Shown one piece after another: positions 1 to 7,142 of a stretch of 17,531 nt of DNA. Each line of letters opens with the position of its first letter. Positions within the stretch are counted from its first letter, which is position 1. The notes under the pieces are model-generated. The model did not search any database. It saw only the letters and a program-made list of their open reading frames with translations, and had not been told where the DNA came from. A program made the position numbers and the translations under genes. Location: positions 1-17,531 of the forward strand of contig JAITWC010000004.1 of assembly GCA_031285485.1 (NCBI GenBank), in the 5' to 3' direction. This DNA comes from Alistipes sp. (GTDB lineage Bacteria; Bacteroidota; Bacteroidia; Bacteroidales; Rikenellaceae).

Positions 1-1222
1 CGGTGGGGGCGATGCCGTCGATGGCGAAGACAGGCTCATACCGCCGCATGATCATCTCCTTGTAGTTCTTGAAGATGTAGCCTATCCCGTTCCGGTTCTG
101 CGCTAACTCCCACATCAGCAGTGCCATCGACCACGGTTCGTTGTTGCGGATCAGTTGCTCCTCCGGAAATTCGACCGGATCCGCATCCTTCATCACCAGC
201 TCGCGGAACGCCTCCTCGCTGCCCGAGTTGCGGGGGCGCGAGTAGGGCGTTATCGCGGCCTGTCGGCCTCCCACCTGCGACCAGTCGGTGATCCGCCCCG
301 TGTATATCTTTCGGATCTCGTCGAGGGTCAGCGACCGGACGGGGTTCGCCCTGTTTTTGAGGAACACGAATGCGTCGAGCGCTATGGGCGTCTCGACGAG
401 CGTAACTCCCGCGGCCTCGGCGGCGGCCCGTTCGTCGGGCGAGGCGGTGGTCGAGCGCAGGATAATGTCGGCCTTACCCTCGATGAGGTTCATCATCGCG
501 CCGTAGGTCTGCGAGGTGGCGATACGTCCGCCGAAAATGGCCTCGTCTATCTGACCCCCGTCGTCCAGGGCATACACGTTCAACTCGGAGGTGTCCGACA
601 CGCTGACCCAGGCGTAATCGACCCCAAGCAGCTTGCATGCGATCATGTTGTTGAGCGCCCGCGTGGAGGTGGCGCCGTCCACCCTCGGGTAGTTTTCGAG
701 CGTGAGGTCCTCGATGCCCGCGCCCCAGCCCGCGTAGAGATCCGTGTCGCCCGTGGTTACATCTGCCGAGAAATTCCATCTGTCGGTCAGCTCCTTGTCG
801 CGGAACCACCCCTCCAGAACATACCCGGGCTTTGCGACGTTGTCGGGAACGGACAACAGGTCGCCATCCAGCGAAGAGATCGTCAACGGTTCGCGGTTCG
901 ACTCCGTGCGGAATCCGCCGCCGTTGAAGTGGTAGGTTACGGCATGCCGGGCCTTAAACCCGGCGTAGAGCGTCATGTTGCCCGTCACCACATCGGCATA
1001 CATATCCCACGGGGCGGTCGCCGCCGCGTCGCGGTACCATCCCGTGAACGTACAGCCTTCGGGCGGTTGCGCATAGTGGTACTCCGGCACCGTTTCGCCC
1101 CCGGCCACGACTATCGTCGCTTCGCCGGGAAGCGTGCCGCCGTTGGCGTCGAACGTGACGGTGCAAAGGTAGCGAAAGCCGAGCGGCATTGCAAGCTTGC
1201 TTGCAAAATGCCCGAGGCGCAT
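1..1222 (-). CDS. PstS-like substrate-binding protein with two InlB-type repeats; 3' part beyond window, 5' end doubtful
   Basis: Translating the minus strand gives about 407 residues before the left edge. Residues about 21-91 and 92-165 are two Listeria-Bacteroides (InlB B/Flg_new) repeats, with TVTFDANGG, FTGWYRD and LYAGF in the first and YHFNGGGF, LEGWFRD and LYAGW in the second. From about 166 on it is a phosphate-binding-like periplasmic domain: ENYPRVDGATSTRALNN near its start, LTLDEIRKIYTGRITDW, and the ligand-loop-like RPRNSGSEEAF. The last visible residues, AIDGIAPT, lie close to the usual C-terminus, so perhaps 50 residues are missing. In-frame ATGs are at 1222 and 1189; a stop lies just upstream (about 1280). 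Neither start gives a signal peptide, although such proteins are normally exported, so the gene may be 5'-truncated or rearranged. Ligand unknown; phosphate is only suggested by the fold. It lies downstream of glyS but beyond the glyS terminator. Confidence 0.72.
   Translation of the reverse strand, partial: MRLGHFASKLAMPLGFRYLCTVTFDANGGTLPGEATIVVAGGETVPEYHYAQPPEGCTFTGWYRDAAATAPWDMYADVVTGNMTLYAGFKARHAVTYHFNGGGFRTESNREPLTISSLDGDLLSVPDNVAKPGYVLEGWFRDKELTDRWNFSADVTTGDTDLYAGWGAGIEDLTLENYPRVDGATSTRALNNMIACKLLGVDYAWVSVSDTSELNVYALDDGGQIDEAIFGGRIATSQTYGAMMNLIEGKADIILRSTTASPDERAAAEAAGVTLVETPIALDAFVFLKNRANPVRSLTLDEIRKIYTGRITDWSQVGGRQAAITPYSRPRNSGSEEAFRELVMKDADPVEFPEEQLIRNNEPWSMALLMWELAQNRNGIGYIFKNYKEMIMRRYEPVFAIDGIAPT
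1164..1171 (-). promoter_or_regulatory. TACCTTTG -7-like box inside the PstS-like 5' end
   Basis: On the minus strand the sequence is TTCGCTACCTTTG, matching the Bacteroidota -7 consensus TAnnTTTG. The same 13 bases recur 76 bp upstream. Here the box lies inside the codons just before the first InlB repeat, so either it is not used or the apparent coding start is wrong. Confidence 0.35.
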
Positions 1223-1239
1223 CCTGCCTAAGACGAAGT

Positions 1240-1247
1240 CAAAGGTA
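1240..1247 (-). promoter_or_regulatory. TACCTTTG -7 box upstream of the PstS-like gene
   Basis: Minus-strand TTCGCTACCTTTG fits TAnnTTTG. Transcription would start near 1233, about 10 nt before the ATG at 1222. No clear -33 TTTG partner was seen. This is the more plausible promoter of the two copies. Confidence 0.45.
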
Positions 1248-1301
1248 GCGAATCCGTGCGGGACGGCAAAACCGCCCTGTCATGCGATGAGCGGAACGAC
1301 G

Positions 1302-1384
1302 GCAGGGGCAAGGCGCACGATTTGCTTCCGCCCCAAGTCGGGCAACCGCTGAATCGCGTGATTTGGCCCCGCCCCAAGTTGGGC
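1302..1384. repeat. Array A0: 41-bp tandem repeat, about two units
   Basis: GCCCCAAGTCGGGC starts at 1330 and GCCCCAAGTTGGGC at 1371, exactly 41 bp apart. GATTTG at 1319 and 1360 shows the same period, so the array reaches partly into an earlier unit. Each core has 4-bp GCCC/GGGC arms. The linker holds ACCGCTGAATCG (1345-1356), close to the CCGCAAAATCG linker core of the arrays at 10127 and 16712. No coding function is supported. Confidence 0.75.
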
Positions 1385-1538
1385 TTTTACCGAATGGCAC
1401 CGTTCGGTAAAATAATAAAATAATATTGTACCGAAACTCTCCAATCGATACATGCGCAAAAATATACTGTACCGGATCTCTCCATTCAGTAAAGTAATAA
1501 AAAAATATTTTACCGAATGGCGCCATTCGGTAAAACAA
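1385..1538. repeat. Array A1: four palindromic units at 41-bp period
   Basis: TACCG begins units at 1388, 1429, 1470 and 1511, exactly 41 bp apart. The first and last units are strong palindromes: 1385-1412 is near-perfect and 1508-1535 is a perfect 28-bp palindrome with half-site TTTTACCGAATGGC. The two middle units have decayed. AT-rich linkers (AATAATAAAA type) separate them. The array follows A0 directly and lies downstream of the glyS terminator. The period is not a multiple of three, so the FTEWRHSVK-like peptides it encodes in several frames are not evidence of a gene. Confidence 0.88.
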
Positions 1539-1620
1539 ACTTTCTTCGCAGGCACCGGACAGACCGAAATACCGCTGCCCGACCCGGTGCGGGGTCCGAC
1601 GGAGAGTTCCGGCACCGGTG

Positions 1621-1672
1621 CAAAAAAGAGGGCAACCCCACGGACCAGCGAGTGGTCGTGGGGTTGCCCTCT
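1621..1672 (-). terminator. Rho-independent terminator of glyS
   Basis: Inverted repeat with 16-bp arms (half-site AGAGGGCAACCCCACG, 1627-1642 against 1657-1672) and a further ACCA/TGGT pair inside. On the minus strand it is followed by a run of T (1627-1622). It starts 20 bp after the glyS stop. Confidence 0.93.
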
Positions 1673-1691
1673 CCTTGTCGTACACCGGCCG

Positions 1692-3233
1692 TTACGACAG
1701 CTTTTCGAGCAGGGTGCGCAGGCCGCACTCCCGGCCTATGATGGCGGGAACCTCGGCCGCGGCCACGCGCCGCTGCTCCATCGTGTCGCGGTGACGCAGC
1801 GTGACGGTGCCGTCCTCGCCGCTCTGGTGGTCGACCGTGATGCACAGCGGGGTGCCGATCGCGTCCTGACGGCGGTAGCGTTTGCCGATGCTGTCCTTCT
1901 CGTCGTACTGCACGTTGTGGTCGAACCTGAGCGAATCGACCACGCTGCGCGCCATCTCGGGCAGTCCGTCCTTCTTGACGAGCGGCAGCACCGCCGCCTT
2001 CACCGGGGCCAGCGGGGCCGGAATGCGCATCACCACGCGCGAGTCGCCGCCCTCCAGCTCCTCCTCGACGTAGGCCGCCGAAAGCACCTGCAACACCATG
2101 CGGTCGACCCCGATCGAGGTCTCCACCACGTAAGGCACGTAGCTCTCGCCCGTCTCGGGGTCGAAGTAACGCAGTTTTTTGCCGCTGAACTTCTCGTGGT
2201 TGCCCAGGTCGAAGTCGGTGCGCGAGTGGATCCCCTCCACCTCCTTGAAACCGAACGGGAAACGGAACTCCACGTCGTCGGCGGCGTTGGCGTAGTGGGC
2301 CAGCTTGTCGTGCGGATGGAAACGGTACATGTCGTCGCCGAAGCCCAGCGCGCGGTGCCACGACATGCGGAACTCCTTCCAGTATTCGTACCACTGCATC
2401 TCCTCGCCCGGACGCACGAAGAACTGCATCTCCATCTGCTCGAACTCCCTCATGCGGAAGATGAACTGCCGCGCCACGATCTCGTTGCGGAACGCCTTGC
2501 CGATCTGCGCGATGCCGAAGGGAATTTTCATACGCCCCGTCTTCTGCACGTTCAGGAAGTTGACGAAGATTCCCTGCGCCGTCTCGGGCCTCAGGTAGAT
2601 GGAGTTGGCGCCCTCGGCCACCGAGCCCATTTTCGTTTCGAACATCAGGTTGAACTGCCTCACCTCCGTCCAGTTGCGCGTGCCGCCGACGGGGTCTGCG
2701 ATCTCGGCGTCGACGATCACCTGCCGCAGTTCGGCGAGATCGTTTTCGGTTAGGGCCTTCACCATGCGGCTGTGAACGGTGTCGCGCTCTTTTTGCAGTT
2801 CGAGAACGCGCGGCGAGGTGGAGCGGTACTGCGCCTCGTCGAAACTGTCGCCGAAGCGTTTGCGGGCCTTCTCGACCTCCTTCTCTATTTTTTCTTCGAG
2901 TTTTGCGATGTGCTCTTCCAAAAGCACATCGGCCCGGTAGCGTTTCTTGCTGTCTCTGTTGTCGATCAGCGGGTCGTTGAACGCACCCACGTGGCCGCTG
3001 GCTTCCCACGTGCGGGGGTGCATGAAAATCGCCGCGTCGATGCCGACGATGTTGTCGCGCAGGCGCGTCATCGCCTCCCACCAGTAGGCCTTGATGTTGT
3101 TCTTGAGTTCGACACCCATCTGGCCGTAGTCGTACACGGCGCTGAGTCCGTCGTATATTTCGCTCGACGGGAAGATGAACCCGTACTCCTTTGAGTGTGC
3201 GATCAGTTTCTTGAAAAGTTCTTCCTGGGTCAT
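1692..3233 (-). CDS. glyS: Glycine--tRNA ligase, single-chain class II type
   Basis: Charges tRNA-Gly with glycine in the cytoplasm. At 513 residues it has the length and layout of the homodimeric alpha2 (eukaryote/archaea-like) glycyl-tRNA synthetase used by Bacteroidota, not the split alpha/beta enzyme. Residues about 25-60 hold the motif 1 region (SAVYDYGQMGVELKNNI). LRPETAQGIFVNF (215-227) is followed by motif 2, FRNEIVARQFIFRMREFEQ (248-266). Motif 3 is ETSIGVDRMVLQVL (371-384). The anticodon-binding domain starts near PAPLAPVKAAVLP (405-417). The 90-190 insertion is charged and coiled-coil-like (EEKIEKEVEKARKR). It has its own promoter and a strong terminator, so it appears monocistronic. 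Confidence 0.97.
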   Translation of the reverse strand: MTQEELFKKLIAHSKEYGFIFPSSEIYDGLSAVYDYGQMGVELKNNIKAYWWEAMTRLRDNIVGIDAAIFMHPRTWEASGHVGAFNDPLIDNRDSKKRYRADVLLEEHIAKLEEKIEKEVEKARKRFGDSFDEAQYRSTSPRVLELQKERDTVHSRMVKALTENDLAELRQVIVDAEIADPVGGTRNWTEVRQFNLMFETKMGSVAEGANSIYLRPETAQGIFVNFLNVQKTGRMKIPFGIAQIGKAFRNEIVARQFIFRMREFEQMEMQFFVRPGEEMQWYEYWKEFRMSWHRALGFGDDMYRFHPHDKLAHYANAADDVEFRFPFGFKEVEGIHSRTDFDLGNHEKFSGKKLRYFDPETGESYVPYVVETSIGVDRMVLQVLSAAYVEEELEGGDSRVVMRIPAPLAPVKAAVLPLVKKDGLPEMARSVVDSLRFDHNVQYDEKDSIGKRYRRQDAIGTPLCITVDHQSGEDGTVTLRHRDTMEQRRVAAAEVPAIIGRECGLRTLLEKLS

Positions 3234-3273
3234 GGCGGTTCTCTCGGTTTTAAAAATTTAACGTTGCAGGGGG

Positions 3274-3281
3274 CAAAAGTA
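3274..3281 (-). promoter_or_regulatory. TACTTTTG -7 box of glyS
   Basis: Matches TAnnTTTG on the minus strand, about 40 bp upstream of the glyS ATG at 3233, a normal leader length. No convincing -33 element was seen. Confidence 0.55.
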
Positions 3282-3303
3282 ATCATTCAGAGCGAAAAAT
3301 TAT

Positions 3304-3311
3304 TATATTTG
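3304..3311 (+). promoter_or_regulatory. TATATTTG -7 box of the aldo/keto reductase gene
   Basis: Matches TAnnTTTG on the plus strand, 22 bp before the ATG at 3334, in a 100-bp AT-richer divergent gap shared with the glyS promoter. Confidence 0.6.
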
Positions 3312-3333
3312 TCCGGAAAATCATAAAACCATT

Positions 3334-4248
3334 ATGAGCAGAAAGATCAATCGGCGCCAATTTCTGGTGCGCAGCGGCGGGGTACTCGCCGGGCTGACCA
3401 TTGCGGGAACTTTTACGAAATCGGCGGCCAGGGAGTTGTTCGTGGCGCGGCCGGCGGGCGATGTCGTCATCGACCGGGTACCTCTCGGGCGCACGGGTCT
3501 CACCGTGCCGCGTATGGCAATGGGCACCGGGACGGTGGGCGGCGGGTCGGCCTCGAACCAGACGAGGCTCGGGCAGGAGATCTTCACGGCGATGTTTCGG
3601 CACGGCTACGAGCGGGGGTTGCGGTTCCTGGACACGGCCGAGACGTACGGCTCGATCCCCTTCGCCGGGAGAGCGATAGCCGGACTGCCGCGCGAGAACA
3701 TCACCGTTCTGACCAAGATGTGGACCCGGGCCGACGGCTCTCAGGAATTGGAGGAGGTCAGGCCCAGGATCGAGGAGTATTTACGGCAACTCGGCACCGA
3801 CTACATCGACATACTGTTGATACACTGCATGACGCAGGGCAACTGGAACACCACCCGGACTCACCACATGGAGGCTTTCACGAAGGCCAAAGAGGCCGGG
3901 CTCCTGCGCTGCGTCGGAGTGTCGTGCCACAACCTCGACGCGGTGCGTACCGCCGCCACCGAGCCGTGGGTCGACGTCATCATGACCCGCATCAACCCCT
4001 TCGGCACACTGATGGACGGCCCGCCCGAACAGGTGCGCGAGGCGATAGCCCTGGCCCGGGCTAACGGCAAGGGGGTGGTCGGGATGAAGATCTTCGGCGA
4101 GGGAAAACATGTCACCGAAGCCGAGCGCGAGCAGTCGATCCGTCACGCGATCCACGAGGCGCGGGTCGACGCCATGACGCTGGGCCTTCAGTCCATCGCC
4201 CAGATGGATGATGCCATCGACCGGGTTGTCCGCATCAGCGCAAGGTAG
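3334..4248 (+). CDS. Tat-exported aldo/keto reductase
   Basis: NAD(P)H-dependent oxidoreductase of the aldo/keto reductase superfamily, 304 residues; substrate unknown. The N-terminus has a twin-arginine export signal (NRRQFLVRSGG, residues 6-16, then a hydrophobic stretch to about 27), so it probably acts in the periplasm. The barrel starts with VPLGRTGLTVPRMAMGTG (49-66). The catalytic tetrad is intact: D100 and Y105 in FLDTAETYGS, K128 in VLTKMW, H164 in DILLIHCM. The C-terminal ferredoxin-like cysteine region of some larger family members is absent. The ATG at 3334 is chosen because it places the RR motif at the N-terminus, with a TATATTTG box just upstream. It is monocistronic and ends at a bidirectional terminator. 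Confidence 0.93.
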   Translation: MSRKINRRQFLVRSGGVLAGLTIAGTFTKSAARELFVARPAGDVVIDRVPLGRTGLTVPRMAMGTGTVGGGSASNQTRLGQEIFTAMFRHGYERGLRFLDTAETYGSIPFAGRAIAGLPRENITVLTKMWTRADGSQELEEVRPRIEEYLRQLGTDYIDILLIHCMTQGNWNTTRTHHMEAFTKAKEAGLLRCVGVSCHNLDAVRTAATEPWVDVIMTRINPFGTLMDGPPEQVREAIALARANGKGVVGMKIFGEGKHVTEAEREQSIRHAIHEARVDAMTLGLQSIAQMDDAIDRVVRISAR

Positions 4249-4270
4249 ATTCCTCCCACGTTCGCTACGG

Positions 4271-4306
4271 AAAAACAAATCGGCGGGAGACCGCCGATTT
4301 GTTTTT
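4271..4306. terminator. Bidirectional terminator between convergent genes
   Basis: Perfect inverted repeat with 16-bp arms (half-site AAAAACAAATCGGCGG) and a GAGA loop, A-run on the left and T-run on the right. It serves the aldo/keto reductase (stop at 4248) and the flavodoxin-fold gene (stop at 4318). Confidence 0.93.
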
Positions 4307-4317
4307 TGTGTTAGATT

Positions 4318-4953
4318 TTATCTTATGAAATTCGTCTGAGCTCCCCGATCGAACTCCGACAAAGCAAGTCCCGGAGTCGCGGCTCGTTGGGCAAGCATCC
4401 ACGCCATGTTACGTGCGGCGTTGCGAACGGTTTGCAGTCCCTCGGCGTCGCCCGCCACATCGCCGGGCGCGGTGCCGTGGACAATGCTCCAGTATGTCGA
4501 ACCCGCGATCGGCATCCCGGCGAACGTAAGGTAGAAGTTGAGCGACTGCCACGCCATCGACCCGCCCGTGCGGCGCACCGCCACCACAGACGCTCCGACC
4601 TTTCCGGCGAACAGCCCGCCGTTCACCCTGTCGACGTAGAACACGCGGTCGAGCAGACTTTTCATCGTTCCGCCGATGCCCGCGAAGTGTACAGGGGTGG
4701 CGAGGATCAGGCCGTCGGCCGCCTTGACCTTCTGTACCGTTTCGTTCACGGGGTCGGTGTCGCCGAACGCGCAACGCTCGTCCTTGTTGCGGGCGCAGGC
4801 TCCGCACGCCATGCAGCCGCGGATAATCTTTCCGCCGACCTGAACGGTCTCCATTTCGATGCCCGCCGCGGCGAGCTCCTCCTCCATCGCCTTCAGGGCG
4901 TGGGCTGTGTTGCCTCCCTTCCGGGGGCTTCCGTTGATTGCCAATACTTTCAT
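4318..4953 (-). CDS. Flavodoxin-fold NAD(P)H oxidoreductase with an Isf-like four-cysteine motif
   Basis: FMN-binding reductase of the NADPH-dependent FMN reductase / iron-sulfur flavoprotein group, 211 residues, cytoplasmic (no signal peptide). The phosphate loop for FMN is GSPRKGGNT (8-16). Residues 47-61 hold C47-x2-C50-x2-C53-x7-C61 (CMACGACARNKDERC). This resembles the compact motif that carries a [4Fe-4S] cluster in archaeal iron-sulfur flavoprotein Isf. The flavin-contact segment TPVHFAGIGGTMKSLLDR lies near residue 85. An electron-transfer or redox-stress role is inferred; the partner is unknown. It starts 25 bp after the stop of the upstream secreted-protein gene with no promoter box in the gap, so the two are probably cotranscribed. 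Confidence 0.9.
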   Translation of the reverse strand: MKVLAINGSPRKGGNTAHALKAMEEELAAAGIEMETVQVGGKIIRGCMACGACARNKDERCAFGDTDPVNETVQKVKAADGLILATPVHFAGIGGTMKSLLDRVFYVDRVNGGLFAGKVGASVVAVRRTGGSMAWQSLNFYLTFAGMPIAGSTYWSIVHGTAPGDVAGDAEGLQTVRNAARNMAWMLAQRAATPGLALSEFDRGAQTNFIR

Positions 4954-4978
4954 AATCTCTATTCTGTTGGTTTGTCAG

Positions 4979-6001
4979 TTATCTTTCATTCGTCGGCACG
5001 GGGTTGGGTGTGAAGTGTCGGGCGACGATGTTCGAGGCCGCCACGTCGATCTCCACCGAGTCCTCGGCGTCGGGGTTTCGTTCCTTGTAGCCGGCCTCGA
5101 CGCCCGTGACGTAGATGAACCTTCCCGACCGGTCGGCGAGGCCGCTGTCGTAGACGGCGTAGCGGGCCGACACAGTCCATATCCCGAACCGGGTGCGGCT
5201 CACGGTCTCCGACGAGGTGACGATGCCGCTCGTGGGGTTGATCCGCACAATGGTCTGGAAACTGTCGTCGGAGCCCGAGAAGGAGTCGAAGTAGGGCTTG
5301 ACGATCAGGAACACGTGCTGGCCGTCGACCACACCGCGATGGGATATCACCATGCTCTTTTCTGCCGTGCCCCCCTCGCCGAACTGCACCGCCCGCTCGG
5401 CGATGCCGCACACCGTGAGGATATTTCGCTGTATCTGCCACGGCAGCACGGCTCCCTTCTCGGCCGAAGGCCGGAGCGAGAAGGCGTCGATCTTTTGCAG
5501 GTTGGCGTCCTGGCCGGGGACGTGGTTGCGGACGTAGTGCCCCTCCGACGTCCAGGGCCTCGTGCCGCCGTACCGCATGCGGTAGTCGCCGCTGAAACCG
5601 GTGTACCAGCCGTGGGTCGGGACGCGGGTGACGTTGCGGCGGAACGTCTGGCGCGAGCGGTCGCGCACGCGGGCCGTGACGACCACGTTGTCGATGACGT
5701 TGGGCAGCAGTTCGAGGCGGATCGTCGCCCCCGGCGTCTGAGAGCCGTCCCACGTGAGCGGCACGCTCTCCATGCCCACGAAACGGGCGGAGACGACGGT
5801 GCCTTTCGTGACGCGCGAGGCGGGAAGACGGGCGGCCCCTTCGGCGTCGGTCATGGCGAGCACCGACTCACCCACCAACACGTAGGCGTAGCCGACTGGT
5901 TCGCCCCCGGCCGACACCTCCACCCGGTAATCCTGCGCGGCGGCTCTTCCGGCGACAAGGGCCGCCAGCATTGTGAGGAGTGCGTACAGTGTTTTTTTCA
6001 T
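4979..6001 (-). CDS. Secreted protein with N-terminal CarbopepD_reg-like domain, function unknown
   Basis: 340 residues from the ATG at 6001; a TTG two codons upstream is less likely because the n-region MKKTLYALL fits ATG. A signal peptide is cleaved near AGRAAA|QDY (residue 23). Residues about 24-110 look like the beta-sandwich carboxypeptidase regulatory-like domain common in Bacteroidota surface proteins, ending in NVIDNVVVTARV, as before TonB-plug or DUF5686-type regions. The remainder (about 110-340) has many aromatic and beta-type segments but no motif I recognise; it is too short for a TonB receptor. Probably periplasmic or outer-membrane associated. Likely first gene of a two-gene unit with the Isf-like oxidoreductase. 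Confidence 0.82.
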   Translation of the reverse strand: MKKTLYALLTMLAALVAGRAAAQDYRVEVSAGGEPVGYAYVLVGESVLAMTDAEGAARLPASRVTKGTVVSARFVGMESVPLTWDGSQTPGATIRLELLPNVIDNVVVTARVRDRSRQTFRRNVTRVPTHGWYTGFSGDYRMRYGGTRPWTSEGHYVRNHVPGQDANLQKIDAFSLRPSAEKGAVLPWQIQRNILTVCGIAERAVQFGEGGTAEKSMVISHRGVVDGQHVFLIVKPYFDSFSGSDDSFQTIVRINPTSGIVTSSETVSRTRFGIWTVSARYAVYDSGLADRSGRFIYVTGVEAGYKERNPDAEDSVEIDVAASNIVARHFTPNPVPTNER

Positions 6002-6119
6002 GCGCAAATAAATTGAGATGCTCGTTTACAGAGGCTCGGCAAGGAGCAAATCTCCCGTTTTGGCGTCCCGATGACGTCACGCGGGGGGCGTTTACGTTCC
6101 AACGGTGGACGGCGGGTTT

Positions 6120-7142
6120 TTATTGCCACAGTCCGGGCACGTCGGCCGACATGTCGACCTCGCCCCAGCGGTCGGCTATCCTGTCGAGCGTGCGCAGCAA
6201 CCGCTCCGGGTCGTTCTCCGTCACGAGGGCCATGCGCGTGGCCTTGAAATCGGGCAGCCACTTGAAATAGCACGACAGGTGGCGGCGCATTTCGAGTATC
6301 CCCACCTTCTCGCCCTTCGCCTCGATCGAACGCAGCAGGTGGCGGCGGGCAATCTCCACCCTCTCGCGCACTCCGGGCTGGGGAAGCCGCTCGCCGGTGT
6401 CGAGATAGCGGCGGATCTCGCGGAATATCCACGGGCGGCCGTAGGTGGCGCGGCCTATCATCACCCCGTCGACGCCCCAGCGATCGAACGCCTCGCGGGC
6501 CTTCAGCGGCGAGTCGACGTCGCCGTTGCCGATTATGGGTATCGTGATGCGCGGGTTGCGTTTCACCGCGCCGATCAGTGTCCAGTCGGCCTCGCCCCTG
6601 TACAGCTGGGCGCGGGTGCGGCCGTGGATGGTGAGGGCGGCGATGCCGGCGTCCTGCAACCTTTCGGCGAGGGGCTCGATGTTTTTCGACTCCTCGTCCC
6701 AGCCGAGGCGCGTCTTGACCGTCACGGGAATCCCCGTGGGCGCAACCGCTTCGACTATCCGGCGCGTCATCTCCACCATTTTGTCGGGCTCGCGCATCAT
6801 GCCGCTGCCGGCCCCGCGGTTCGCGATCTTCTTCACGGGGCAGCCGAAGTTGATGTCAACCACGTCGGGACGCGCCGCGGCCGCCATGCGCGCCGCCTCG
6901 ACCATCGGTTCCATGAGGTGGCCGTAGATCTGCACCCCGACGGGCCGTTCGCCGGGGACGATGCGCAGCTTGGCGAGCGATTTGGCGGCGTCGCGGATCA
7001 GGCCGTCGCTCGAAATGAACTCGGTGTACATCATGTCGGCGCCGAAATCCTTGCACATCGCGCGGAACGACGGATCGGTCACGTCCTCCATCGGGGCCAG
7101 CAGCAGCGGGTGGTTACCGAGATCGAGTTCGCGTATCCTCAT
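6120..7142 (-). CDS. dusB: tRNA-dihydrouridine synthase, DusB-like
   Basis: FMN- and NADPH-dependent enzyme reducing uridines to dihydrouridine in the tRNA D-loop, cytoplasmic, 340 residues (usual length). Family motifs: LLAPMEDVTDPSFR (14-27), VGVQIYGH (68-75), DINFGCPVKK (96-105) with catalytic Cys101, GAGSGMM, VKTRLGW (142-148), TIHGRTRAQLYRG (171-183), IIGNGDVDSP (203-212) and GRATYGRPWIF (230-240). The helical tRNA-binding domain follows from about 250. DusB rather than DusA/C is inferred from motif similarity and length. Its ATG overlaps the stop of the upstream YD-repeat lipoprotein gene by 4 bp (ATGA), so translation is probably coupled. Confidence 0.95.
   Translation of the reverse strand: MRIRELDLGNHPLLLAPMEDVTDPSFRAMCKDFGADMMYTEFISSDGLIRDAAKSLAKLRIVPGERPVGVQIYGHLMEPMVEAARMAAAARPDVVDINFGCPVKKIANRGAGSGMMREPDKMVEMTRRIVEAVAPTGIPVTVKTRLGWDEESKNIEPLAERLQDAGIAALTIHGRTRAQLYRGEADWTLIGAVKRNPRITIPIIGNGDVDSPLKAREAFDRWGVDGVMIGRATYGRPWIFREIRRYLDTGERLPQPGVRERVEIARRHLLRSIEAKGEKVGILEMRRHLSCYFKWLPDFKATRMALVTENDPERLLRTLDRIADRWGEVDMSADVPGLWQ

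Noticed and set aside
1385..1538. CRISPR array (palindromic repeats with regular spacing)
   Set aside because: Repeats are imperfect, spacers are AT-rich and similar to one another, only four units, and no cas genes are nearby.
1239..1685. Minus-strand frames with repeated FTEWRHSVK/FYRMAPFGK-like peptides
   Set aside because: Peptides come from array A1; the period of 41 is not a multiple of three and the same array reads in several frames, as expected for non-coding repeats.
6000..6007. TTG start two codons upstream for the secreted CarbopepD_reg protein
   Set aside because: The ATG at 6001 gives a normal signal peptide n-region (MKKT).
6072..6079. TGACGTCA palindrome between the dusB-like gene and the secreted protein gene
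   Set aside because: Isolated 8-bp palindrome with no second copy and no matched regulator in the window; not enough support.
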